NCBI GenBank assembly: GCA_002336085.1
Contig: DDEH01000068.1
Span: forward strand, 1 to 12,423
Direction of reading: 5' to 3'
Length of the DNA stretch: 12,423 nucleotides
From: Flavobacteriales bacterium UBA1959
GTDB taxonomy: Bacteria; Bacteroidota; Bacteroidia; Flavobacteriales_D; Sanyastnellaceae
A model generated the notes under the pieces. The model saw only the letters and a program-made list of their open reading frames with translations. It was not told the DNA's origin and did no database searches. The position numbers and the translations under genes are program-made. Below are positions 1-5,834 of this stretch, one piece after another. Numbering within the stretch: the first letter of the stretch is position 1; the number at the start of each line of letters is the position of its first letter.

Positions 1-241
1 ATCAAGGAGCAGAACCCTCACACTGCGCCTGCTCTGCGCAATATCATAAATCTCGGACAGAGCCGGTTTTGCTGCCTGGGTAGGCCGGGTGTCCAAAGTC
101 AAGGTGCAGCTTCCCACTTGACATGCCTTGCGCTTTTGTAGGGCGCAAGACGAGCCTCCCGAGGGAGGTACGTGCACTGTTGGTGCAACCTATCATCCCC
201 CGTCCGAGGGTATCTGCGGTCGGTTCGCATATGCGATACCT
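1..241. other. Non-coding segment packed with hairpins, candidate structured RNA
   Basis: No convincing protein is encoded here. Instead there is a chain of near-perfect inverted repeats: GAGCAG 7-12 with CTGCTC 29-34; GGACA 55-59 with TGTCC 90-94 enclosing CCGG 63-66/85-88 or GCCT 74-77/AGGC 82-85; GTCAAG 98-103 with CTTGAC 117-122; CTTGCGC 127-133 with GCGCAAG 143-149; CCTCC 155-159 with GGAGG 164-168 around a CGAG loop; TGCAC 173-177 with GTGCA 183-187; GGTATC 209-214 with GATACC 235-240, with TGCG/CGCA nested inside. This density exceeds what a terminator needs and suggests one or more structured RNAs, possibly extending left of the window. The last hairpin directly follows the stop codon of the neighbouring minus-strand gene and could end its transcript, although no T-run follows. 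The strand cannot be decided. I could not match it to RNase P, SRP or tRNA. Confidence 0.45.
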
Positions 242-2548
242 TCAGGAGGCGCTTTTGCCCACAAAGGCGTTCAGGTGAGCGTCAAAGGAGGCTGGATCGA
301 ACTTCATGAAACCTTTTTCGTCTTCTTTAGATGTCCAATGAAGCAACCAGTCAAAAAAGGACAGCCAAACCACGTGGTATGCATCCTTTTCAAGGGAAGA
401 ACTGCTGTCGTTCTTGCTTTCTTCTTGGTGTAGTTCCATGATATTTTTGAGGGTTTGAATGTTTTCTGGCGCATCATTTTTTGCCTTCGATTTGGACTTT
501 TGCACCAAAGCAGCCAACAACCGTCCTACCGCGGAAAGCCCATTGAAGGCACCCCTTGGAACCCCTTGTTCCCAATCTTCCGTGATGTTTAGCGAGTAAA
601 GGCGTTGGGCATGGAAACCACCGTTTGGCGCAACAGGATACCTTTTTGTTTTTGAATCAAATGAACCACGCTTCAACCCATCTTCGAGGTCGATTCCATA
701 CAGCCGAGTTTCGGTAGCATTATGGACGACGGTGAAGTTTTCGCCCCATTCATCCCCGTGAATCCAGTCAGTCAAATAGAAAGGAATTTGTGTTGTTTCA
801 TCCAACCCTTGTGCTTTCATCAGACGGTCCTTGACCTCCTTGTTTGAGTCAAGTCGTGGCAGGCAAACTGAATCCTTCAAGGCTTTTTCTGGTGGAGAAT
901 CTACATGTCGGAGGAAAAAATCAACCATGGCATCAAAAATTTTGACCAATGCGCCCTGGTTTTTGTCCTTCCATGCTCTTTCCCACTCCTCTGAAAGCAA
1001 TGCTCCCTTGATCTCTGTTGACTCTATCTGCAGAGCACCAAAACATACACGACTGATGCCAATGTCTTTGAGGGTTTGATCCCGTTGGTTGAAAAAACGG
1101 TTGGCACTGTCAAGGCTTTTTTCCAATGCTTCACGACCGCCAGCATATTGAGCAGAAATGAATTGGTGAAACGTTTTTTGGTGCTTTAAGACAACCTTCT
1201 CGCCCCATGAACTTGATTGCTGTTCTCTCCTTGTTTTATCGGTGATCAGGACGCCCGGCTGTACATTTGAAGCAAGAGCGACATAGAAGCCGTTTGTTCG
1301 GTGAGCAAGCCAACGGGCAATTCCAGCTAAGGCGTAGCCAAGGTCCTTTTCTTCATCAATCATGGCTTTGTATCGCTCGCTTGCTGAAGCGTGCAAAAAC
1401 TCGCGGACGTCACCCTTGGAGGCGCGAAGTTTCGACCATTCAGGGTGGGTATTTTTGTCATCTTGATGCTTAAATTTCTCTTCCCATTCTTCTCGCTCTT
1501 CTGGGAGTACAGCAATGATACAATGCAGATATGCCAATTCTGCATATTCTCTCAAACGAATAGATTCCTTTTCTTTCTTAAATTCAGGATTCTTATCCTT
1601 CAAATCAAAAAAGAGTTCCATCAACATGGAAAACTTCTTTGCATCTTTTCGGTATTGACTGAAAACCTCGTCCTCTTGGACTTCCGATTCCCGCCACTTT
1701 TTCCAACATTTAAGATACTTAGATTCTTTTTCGCTCTGCTTGCCTTCGATATCAGATTCCTCAGAAACGGGAGCAATATCTTTGAGTCGATCAAGCAAGG
1801 AAGTCGCCCAAAAGTTGGCGTCGTTGCTGAAAAAAGAAAGCAACGTGTTCCCTTCAAGATTGCTGACATCGAAAATCCCTGCTTCACTTTGGTAAAGATG
1901 ATGTTCGTTGTTCATCAGATTCATGAACTCTCGGGGAGGCTTGTTGTAGAGGCCAAGAAATGGTTTCTGATGGTTACTTTCAGGTTTCCAAATGCTATCG
2001 GAGAGACGTAATCTGTGGTATTCATTTGAGGCTAAATCGGCATCCAGGTTTTCTCTCCATTTCGTAAACCTGAGCAACTCATCGGCCATTTTGGCAGTCA
2101 TTTGCCCCAAAGTGGAAGCACGCTGAAGTCCTTTGGTTGTGGTTTTCTCAAGACCACGGAGGGTGAACCTCGAAGCGCATTCATTGTAGCAGCGAATCAG
2201 ACGATAATAAGCCAAAATCAACCATTCATCGACTTCATCAAGGGTGAGTTTGTCTGATGATTTTTCGTTTTTTGGAAGATGGTGCAATGAATCAACGGCT
2301 TCAATCCAAATGTTGAGCACAGCCTCATGCTCGTTGGGCTTCTTTAGAGGCTCTTTTTCACTCACAAGGAATTGCGCTTTCCAATACACATGGCATGGAT
2401 TTTGGTTGTTGAATTTTCCCTTAGCCAGAGCATACTTGGCGTGCCTCGAACGATCGTCCCCGTTCGTGTCCCGAAGGTCATGAACGAGTTGGCGAAGCCA
2501 GTCGTCCGCGGCTTCACTCATGGTACCGTCTCGTAGTGAAGAAGACAT
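242..2548 (-). CDS. 768-aa protein with C-terminal APH-like kinase domain and uncharacterised N-terminal region
   Basis: The C-terminal third carries the catalytic signature of the aminoglycoside phosphotransferase/choline-kinase superfamily: a VAIK-like strand VVLK with Lys455, the catalytic loop HGDEWGEN at 597-604 (Asp599 as base, Asn604 for magnesium) and IDLED with metal-binding Asp620. The Lys455 to Asp599 distance of 144 residues matches APH(3') enzymes (Lys44 to Asp190 in APH(3')-IIIa). Residues 1-400 or so are charged, rich in W, E and K and apparently helical, with no domain I recognise. There is no signal peptide or membrane segment, so it is likely cytosolic. The start at 2548 is preferred over an in-frame ATG at 2521 because AGGAAGGA (2559-2552) lies just upstream. 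It is transcribed alone, divergently from the plus-strand operon. The substrate is unknown; a protein or small-molecule kinase, or a binding-only pseudokinase, are all possible. Confidence 0.85.
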   Translation of the reverse strand: MSSSLRDGTMSEAADDWLRQLVHDLRDTNGDDRSRHAKYALAKGKFNNQNPCHVYWKAQFLVSEKEPLKKPNEHEAVLNIWIEAVDSLHHLPKNEKSSDKLTLDEVDEWLILAYYRLIRCYNECASRFTLRGLEKTTTKGLQRASTLGQMTAKMADELLRFTKWRENLDADLASNEYHRLRLSDSIWKPESNHQKPFLGLYNKPPREFMNLMNNEHHLYQSEAGIFDVSNLEGNTLLSFFSNDANFWATSLLDRLKDIAPVSEESDIEGKQSEKESKYLKCWKKWRESEVQEDEVFSQYRKDAKKFSMLMELFFDLKDKNPEFKKEKESIRLREYAELAYLHCIIAVLPEEREEWEEKFKHQDDKNTHPEWSKLRASKGDVREFLHASASERYKAMIDEEKDLGYALAGIARWLAHRTNGFYVALASNVQPGVLITDKTRREQQSSSWGEKVVLKHQKTFHQFISAQYAGGREALEKSLDSANRFFNQRDQTLKDIGISRVCFGALQIESTEIKGALLSEEWERAWKDKNQGALVKIFDAMVDFFLRHVDSPPEKALKDSVCLPRLDSNKEVKDRLMKAQGLDETTQIPFYLTDWIHGDEWGENFTVVHNATETRLYGIDLEDGLKRGSFDSKTKRYPVAPNGGFHAQRLYSLNITEDWEQGVPRGAFNGLSAVGRLLAALVQKSKSKAKNDAPENIQTLKNIMELHQEESKNDSSSSLEKDAYHVVWLSFFDWLLHWTSKEDEKGFMKFDPASFDAHLNAFVGKSAS

Positions 2549-2616
2549 AATTCCTTCCTCTCGATTGGATGATTGAAAGTTGGTGAATGAGGGGTAAAGA
2601 ACACGTGTAGGGAAAG

Positions 2617-2646
2617 GACTCTGGGGCGGAAACCCACCCCAGAGTC
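2617..2646. repeat. Perfect 10-bp inverted repeat in the leader of the kinase-like gene
   Basis: GACTCTGGGG (2617-2626) pairs perfectly with CCCCAGAGTC (2637-2646); a short GG/CC pairing can add to the stem inside the 10-nt loop. It lies 69 bp upstream of the ATG at 2548 and about 25 bp downstream of a TATA-like ATATAT, so it would sit at the very 5' end of that transcript. It could be a stabilising leader hairpin or a regulator-binding palindrome. Confidence 0.6.
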
Positions 2647-2841
2647 GGTGGAAAGGATTGCAGCGAAGATATATTCTTGAGAGCAGAAAGGGTAGATCCC
2701 TGAGGGTTCAGTCTTAACATTCCCCTCGGGGATTTGCATGTGTCGAAACACATACCTTATTTTTTTCATATCTTTCTTTTTTTCTTCAGATTTTAGACAT
2801 TATCTGCTCTGCTCGCTAGCAATCGTTTCATGCGTATGAAT

Positions 2842-2864
2842 GAACACCGATTTTATCGGTGTTC
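2842..2864. repeat. Perfect 10-bp palindrome with 3-nt spacer
   Basis: GAACACCGAT (2842-2851), TTT, ATCGGTGTTC (2855-2864). The arms are fully complementary. It overlaps a TTTTATC TATA-like element upstream of the plus-strand operon, so a protein bound here would be placed to control that operon. As RNA it would form a very stable hairpin. Confidence 0.6.
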
Positions 2865-2987
2865 GGTTAACTTACATTGGAGTACACGCGCTTTACTCCT
2901 CCGAGGTGAGTCGGGGAAGCCGATGGTCTGGATTCTACCCAGTCAGGTCAAGCCAAACCGGGGTGTTGTAGATGATAATACGAGCAC

Positions 2988-3782
2988 ATGCCTTATCAAA
3001 GTACTGTAGGCATATGCGGTCGTTGCATTGAGGACTTGATTCGCAATTCGAGCATCATGGACGATTACGGTGATGATTACCCCGAAGAACCCCCTTCCCC
3101 TTTGGCAGATGAGAAGACTAAGAAGCACACGAAACAGCACTATGTGTGGTTGGTCGAGAAGCTCTTGGCCGGCTTAGGTGAGCAAAAGGCCTTCGAGATG
3201 AACCACCCCCCTTTAGCAACCTCTTCTGACTTGAGCACAATTCGAAAGGAGATGGAGACCGCTTTATCTGATGGCATGAGGATGGTGTATTGTCATGAAC
3301 AAGTTGAACTCCTTGAAACCATTCTTGGAGAGGGCGATTCGGCCCTGGAGAGTTACCTCACCGATTTAGTCTACAAGCTCGAGCAAGAGATCAGCGATTG
3401 CACGTTTAATGGGACACTCCAGGAAAGTCAAACAAACCACGATGCAGATGAATGGGAACGTCTCATCGAGGCATCAGGATGTACCGGTACACTTCCCGAA
3501 CTCAACCCTCACCACGCCGATTGGTTGAAGCGTGACATTCCCCCAAAATCACCAGAATTTCTCAAGACAGTCCGGACGATTTTCCCCAAGGAAAGCAAAC
3601 TTCAGAAGGCGACATGCAGGGTGGATAAACATATTCAACGGACCATCTTAGGCAGGAAAATCTTGATCCAGTCATTAAATCTTGGAAGTGCCGCTTTTGG
3701 AGTCGAATCCTCATTGGACAAGATGGTCAAATCGTATATGCGGAGCGGCGACTTAGGGCCTCATCACCAAAAGGAGGCATGA
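2988..3782 (+). CDS. Hypothetical acidic protein, first gene of the CARF-like operon
   Basis: This is a soluble protein of 264 residues from the first ATG, or 241 residues from ATG 3057. I do not recognise a family. From 3057 the protein begins with a very acidic, proline-rich stretch (MDDYGDDYPEEPPSPL), followed by helix-forming segments, two His-rich spots (NPHHADW and GPHHQKEA) and a basic patch near the C-terminus. There is no membrane span or signal peptide. Neither start has a good ribosome binding site: GAGGA at 3030-3034 is too far from 3057. The 23 extra residues include a CGRC motif, and 3057 is about equally likely. The stop codon overlaps an ATG at 3779, and a GGAGG at 3773-3777 inside its last codons serves the next gene, so it is translated in an operon with the two membrane proteins and the CARF-like protein. 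Confidence 0.7.
   Translation: MPYQSTVGICGRCIEDLIRNSSIMDDYGDDYPEEPPSPLADEKTKKHTKQHYVWLVEKLLAGLGEQKAFEMNHPPLATSSDLSTIRKEMETALSDGMRMVYCHEQVELLETILGEGDSALESYLTDLVYKLEQEISDCTFNGTLQESQTNHDADEWERLIEASGCTGTLPELNPHHADWLKRDIPPKSPEFLKTVRTIFPKESKLQKATCRVDKHIQRTILGRKILIQSLNLGSAAFGVESSLDKMVKSYMRSGDLGPHHQKEA
3772..3777 (+). promoter_or_regulatory. Ribosome binding site that selects start 3788
   Basis: The site AAGGAGG ends at 3777. The first in-frame ATG (3779, overlapping the upstream TGA) is only 1 nt away and too close for initiation, whereas ATG 3788 is 10 nt away. The site therefore favours 3788 as the true start. Confidence 0.6.
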
Positions 3783-3787
3783 GAACC

Positions 3788-4000
3788 ATGAACATAGATT
3801 ACGCAATCACCACACCTGAAGGAATCATCTTCTGCCTGATTTTATTACCTTTCTTGTTGGGATGGCTATTAGGCTGCTTGATTTTCATCGCTGAAGCCTT
3901 CACTGAGATCCGTCTCATTTTGCAAGGGGTTCCATTTGAGGAGCGAGCCAAGCGGCATCGTGTCCTAAATAATCATATCCAAAGGGAGAGCTTTGATTGA
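3788..4000 (+). CDS. Small single-span membrane protein (70 aa)
   Basis: A short N-terminal segment is followed by a long hydrophobic helix at about residues 10-36 (IIFCLILLPFLLGWLLGCLI), then a charged tail of roughly 30 residues with EERAKRHR. One transmembrane span is clear. The negative N-terminus and basic C-terminal tail suggest the tail lies in the cytoplasm. The start at 3788 is set by GGAGG at 3773-3777; an ATG at 3779 would add three residues. It ends 15 bp before the next small membrane protein. No known family is recognisable. In such a tight operon with a ligand-sensing-type regulator it may be an effector or membrane anchor, but that is inference. Confidence 0.7.
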   Translation: MNIDYAITTPEGIIFCLILLPFLLGWLLGCLIFIAEAFTEIRLILQGVPFEERAKRHRVLNNHIQRESFD

Positions 4001-4015
4001 GGAGTGTGATGGTAG

Positions 4016-4237
4016 ATGGTGAATGGAAATTTCTTGGAATTTGATGTGTTTTCCTTTGCTTACGACCTGTGCCTTCTCTCCTTTGCCGTTTGGGCTGCTG
4101 GTACTGCGATTTTGTGGACTGTTCGATACTTTATCGAAACCATCGTTCCAGGGTACGATCCGACTGGATACAAGAAACGAATGAACGACTACGTCCTGAA
4201 CAAAATGTTAGAGGAACAATCAAACAAGAAACCTTAG
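4016..4237 (+). CDS. Second small single-span membrane protein (73 aa)
   Basis: The protein has a hydrophobic helix at about residues 17-42 (LLSFAVWAAGTAILWTVRYF), then a basic, polar tail ending EEQSNKKP. The start at 4016 has GAGGAG at 3999-4004 eleven bases upstream. A nearer ATG at 4009 opens a short frame that stops within 12 codons. It is similar in size and layout to the preceding gene, with one membrane helix and a charged cytosolic-type tail, but I see no clear sequence identity, so they are probably a functional pair rather than a recent duplication. The gap to the CARF-like gene is 38 bp. No family is recognised. Confidence 0.7.
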   Translation: MVNGNFLEFDVFSFAYDLCLLSFAVWAAGTAILWTVRYFIETIVPGYDPTGYKKRMNDYVLNKMLEEQSNKKP

Positions 4238-4275
4238 GCGAACAAGGTAAAGTAGCCTCATGTTTTGGTAGGCTC

Positions 4276-5016
4276 ATGGCAAACCGTAAGCGAGTGCTGA
4301 TTCATTGCATTCGAGATTCAATGACCAACCTCGTTGATTCTGTTGAAGAGTATGGCCCCCACTTCGTGTACTTGCTCTGCGCAGAATACCATGCAGAAGG
4401 GAAACCCAACTATGCTATAATGGAATTGAAGCAACCGAAAGAAAGGACGTTTGGTAAACAAGCAAAGGATATTGAGCATGCTGAGCTTATTACCATCCCA
4501 GATGTTTGGAACCAAAACACCATGATGTCTGTTTTTGAAGCGTTTTCTGAGATCAAATCTGACGCAACCGATCGTGCGGGCGGAGTGGAGCCTGAATTCT
4601 TCGCAGGGCTGAGCGATGCAGCCGGCCTCCTCTCACCCAGTGTGGCCTTTGCTGCTGTCCTTCATGACATGAAAACATACTTTACTCGGGGCCGCAGAAC
4701 ATACTACGATGAGTTCGTCCTGGAGATTGATAACCTCAACAACTTCACGGTTGTAAAAAGTTGGATTCAAGCCAATAAACGTCACAAGGACAATCTGAAG
4801 TATTTGATTGCGCTCATAGAACTTGAAGAGAGTGGAGAAGAAAACATCACTCCAACACTGCTATCAGACAAAGTGAGCACTGTAAAAAGAACAGTGGACA
4901 AAGCAATCCTCACGTTGGAGAAACTTGGCCTCATTCATGCTGAAGGGTTGAGGGGTCGAAAGTTGACGTCCACCGATCTAGGCAGGTTGATCATTCGGAT
5001 GAAAATGGCCGATTGA
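4276..5016 (+). CDS. CARF-like Rossmann/winged-helix regulator (Csa3-like layout)
   Basis: The protein has 246 residues. Residues 5-145 read as a Rossmann-type domain: strand KRVLIHCI, helix, strand HFVYLLCA, then ELITIP and the segment FFAGLSDAAGLLSPSVAFAA (108-127) followed by LHDMKTYF. This last block sits where CARF domains have their ligand-binding TGGTK-like turn and following helix, but the usual glycine-threonine motif is altered. Residues 172-240 form a winged helix: TPTLLSDKVSTVKRTVDKAI as helix-turn-helix and a wing around GLRGRKLTSTDLG. The arrangement matches Csa3/HFX_2341-type regulators, which bind cyclic oligoadenylates or related ligands. The start at 4276 follows a weak GGTAGG; the frame is open further upstream only because it overlaps the preceding gene. 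No CRISPR array or cas gene is visible. It may be a transcriptional regulator of its own operon. Confidence 0.65.
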   Translation: MANRKRVLIHCIRDSMTNLVDSVEEYGPHFVYLLCAEYHAEGKPNYAIMELKQPKERTFGKQAKDIEHAELITIPDVWNQNTMMSVFEAFSEIKSDATDRAGGVEPEFFAGLSDAAGLLSPSVAFAAVLHDMKTYFTRGRRTYYDEFVLEIDNLNNFTVVKSWIQANKRHKDNLKYLIALIELEESGEENITPTLLSDKVSTVKRTVDKAILTLEKLGLIHAEGLRGRKLTSTDLGRLIIRMKMAD

Positions 5017-5042
5017 AGAACTTTAGTTATTCTCTTACTAGG

Positions 5043-5088
5043 TTAAAGAACCAAAAAGTTTGATTAAAAAAAATATTTAATTCTTTAA
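5043..5088. terminator. Bidirectional AT-rich terminator
   Basis: TTAAAGAA (5043-5050) and TTCTTTAA (5081-5088) form a perfect inverted repeat, with ATTAAA/TTTAAT (5063-5068/5076-5081) nested inside. Between them A8 at 5066-5073 reads as T8 on the minus strand. Archaeal polymerases stop at such T-runs, so this probably ends the seven-gene minus-strand operon. On the plus strand the pyrimidine-rich stretch after 5016 is a weaker stop for the CARF-like operon. Confidence 0.5.
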
Positions 5089-5155
5089 GGGCTTTGAAGA
5101 ACCTTGGAGTTAATAGCCGATAAGTCCATGCCTTGGATTATGACACACAGGAACA

Positions 5156-5280
5156 CCCGAGGCGAGCAGACTCGATGGTCGATTCTTTGCTCTTCGATGG
5201 GAGGTTCATCGCCTTCGCTCAATGCGATGTTTTGCGGCTCTCGGGAAGACAACGTGTGAATCAAGAAACAAGATCGACCA
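5156..5280. other. Interlocking inverted repeats, candidate pseudoknot in the operon 3' region
   Basis: CCCGAG (5156-5161) pairs with CTCGGG (5240-5245). Inside lies a perfect hairpin CATCGC/GCGATG (5207-5212/5224-5229). TGGTCGAT (5176-5183), also inside, is complementary to ATCGACCA (5273-5280) outside, which gives the crossed order of a pseudoknot. TCGATGG occurs twice (5172-5178 and 5194-5200). If transcribed from the minus strand this would be the 3' untranslated region of the seven-gene operon. I do not recognise an RNA family. Confidence 0.35.
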
Positions 5281-5290
5281 AACGGGAAAT

Positions 5291-5830
5291 TCACGAAATG
5301 CCATGGTGCCGTGGGTGCTCCAACTCAATTTGGACTGCAATTTGCGCCACAATTTCCTCTACACTTGATGATGTGCAGTCGACAACTGAAGATTGGTGTC
5401 GATGGTCGAGGGACTCACCTGCAAGACGATCGGCCCACCCCTCTTTTCCGATTGCAATGATGGGGCGCTTGAACTGCCAAGCAAACGCCATCTCAGACAA
5501 AGTTCCTGCCCCGCCCCCGATGGCCACCACCACCTCGGCGTTGGCGACCAATGCATTTCTGTATGCATCGAGCCCCGTCGGAATGATGACGTCTGCATGC
5601 CCCATTGCTGGCTTAGGGTCAAATCCTGGCAAGAGCACAATGGTATCGCAATCGGTATGCTGCTCATTCGACTTAGCGCCTTCATGAACCGCCTGTTGGA
5701 GCGACCCAAGGCCTCCAGTGACCGTTCGATAACCCTGTGAAACCAATTCATGTGCGAGGGCTTTCAGAAGGTCAAGAGAAGACGGCGACAGTTCGCGAGA
5801 ACCGATGATGGCGATTTGAGGTTTATACAT
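5291..5830 (-). CDS. SLOG/TIGR00725-type nucleotide-binding Rossmann protein
   Basis: The protein has 179 residues. Strand QIAIIGSRE (5-13) opens a Rossmann fold; TGGLGSLQQAVHEGAK (38-53) matches the GGxxGxMxAxxxGA phosphate-binding loop; R91 and GGGAGTLSE (105-113) match the [PG]GGxGTxxE motif of the LOG/lysine-decarboxylase-like superfamily. The GGG rather than PGG and the short length place it nearer TIGR00725 proteins than true LOG cytokinin-activating phosphoribohydrolases. Members bind or cleave nucleotides or nucleotide-derived ligands. The start MYKPQ at 5830 is chosen because AAGGAG (5845-5840) lies 9 nt upstream and inside the last codons of the glycosyltransferase gene; a longer frame reaching 5962 runs over that gene. 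It is the last recognisable gene of the operon and may supply or sense a nucleotide substrate of the pathway. Confidence 0.8.
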   Translation of the reverse strand: MYKPQIAIIGSRELSPSSLDLLKALAHELVSQGYRTVTGGLGSLQQAVHEGAKSNEQHTDCDTIVLLPGFDPKPAMGHADVIIPTGLDAYRNALVANAEVVVAIGGGAGTLSEMAFAWQFKRPIIAIGKEGWADRLAGESLDHRHQSSVVDCTSSSVEEIVAQIAVQIELEHPRHHGIS

Positions 5831-5834
5831 GACA

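Larger units (their letters stand above)
2549..2987. promoter_or_regulatory. Divergent intergenic region with several perfect hairpins
   Basis: This 439-bp gap separates two divergent genes and should hold both promoters. On the minus strand an ATATAT box lies at about 2668-2673, placing a start site near 2645, exactly at the foot of the strong hairpin 2617-2646; that hairpin would then open the leader of the 768-aa gene. Further perfect stems are TCCCC/GGGGA 2721-2732, ATGTGT/ACACAT 2738-2753 (TTCG loop on the minus strand), GAACACCGAT/ATCGGTGTTC 2842-2864, GGAGTA/TACTCC 2879-2899 and CTGG/CCAG 2928-2942. A TTTTATC box inside the 2842-2864 hairpin could serve plus-strand transcription starting near 2880. 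Short minus-strand reading frames across 2514-2769 have no family resemblance and are not called. Confidence 0.4.
5017..5290. other. Convergent intergenic gap, structured, with no clear gene
   Basis: This 274-bp gap lies between two converging operons. It holds a terminator-like AT-rich element (5043-5088) and a segment of interlocking inverted repeats (5156-5280). A 69-codon minus-strand frame starts with GTG at 5294, overlapping the stop of the SLOG gene, and ends at 5085 just before the T8 run. Its position would suit an eighth operon gene, but it has no ribosome binding site and no recognisable sequence, and it reads straight through the inverted repeats. I do not call it as a gene. Confidence 0.5.

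Noticed and set aside
6..12. GGAGCAG at the left edge, like the SRP RNA helix 8 word
   Set aside because: The following sequence forms local hairpins and does not give the long-range SRP pairing; seven bases alone are not evidence.
1..241. Possible integron attC or tRNA-like elements
   Set aside because: No GTTRRRY/RYYYAAC pairs, integrase gene or tRNA cloverleaf with a TTCRANNC arm could be found.
1391..2011. 206-codon plus-strand frame inside the kinase-like gene
   Set aside because: It is antisense to a well-supported gene; the Phe-rich composition comes from antisense of Lys/Glu-rich coding.
2514..2769. Minus-strand frame of 83 codons upstream of the kinase-like gene
   Set aside because: It overlaps the start of that gene in another frame, spans several hairpins and shows no protein-like pattern.
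2911..2960. Resemblance to cobalamin-riboswitch words (GGGGAAGCCGATGG and AGTCAGGTCAAGCC)
   Set aside because: The order and spacing are wrong, the segment is far too short and the conserved B12 box ending is absent.
4878..4896. Inverted repeat CACTGT/ACAGTG
   Set aside because: It lies in the winged-helix coding region; a single 6-bp repeat there is easily chance.
5085..5294. 69-codon minus-strand frame starting GTG at the SLOG stop
   Set aside because: The position fits an operon gene, but it has no ribosome binding site and no recognisable sequence, and it reads through interlocking inverted repeats.
5133..5687. 184-codon plus-strand frame opposite the SLOG gene
   Set aside because: The minus strand carries clear SLOG motifs; this frame has none and is an antisense shadow.
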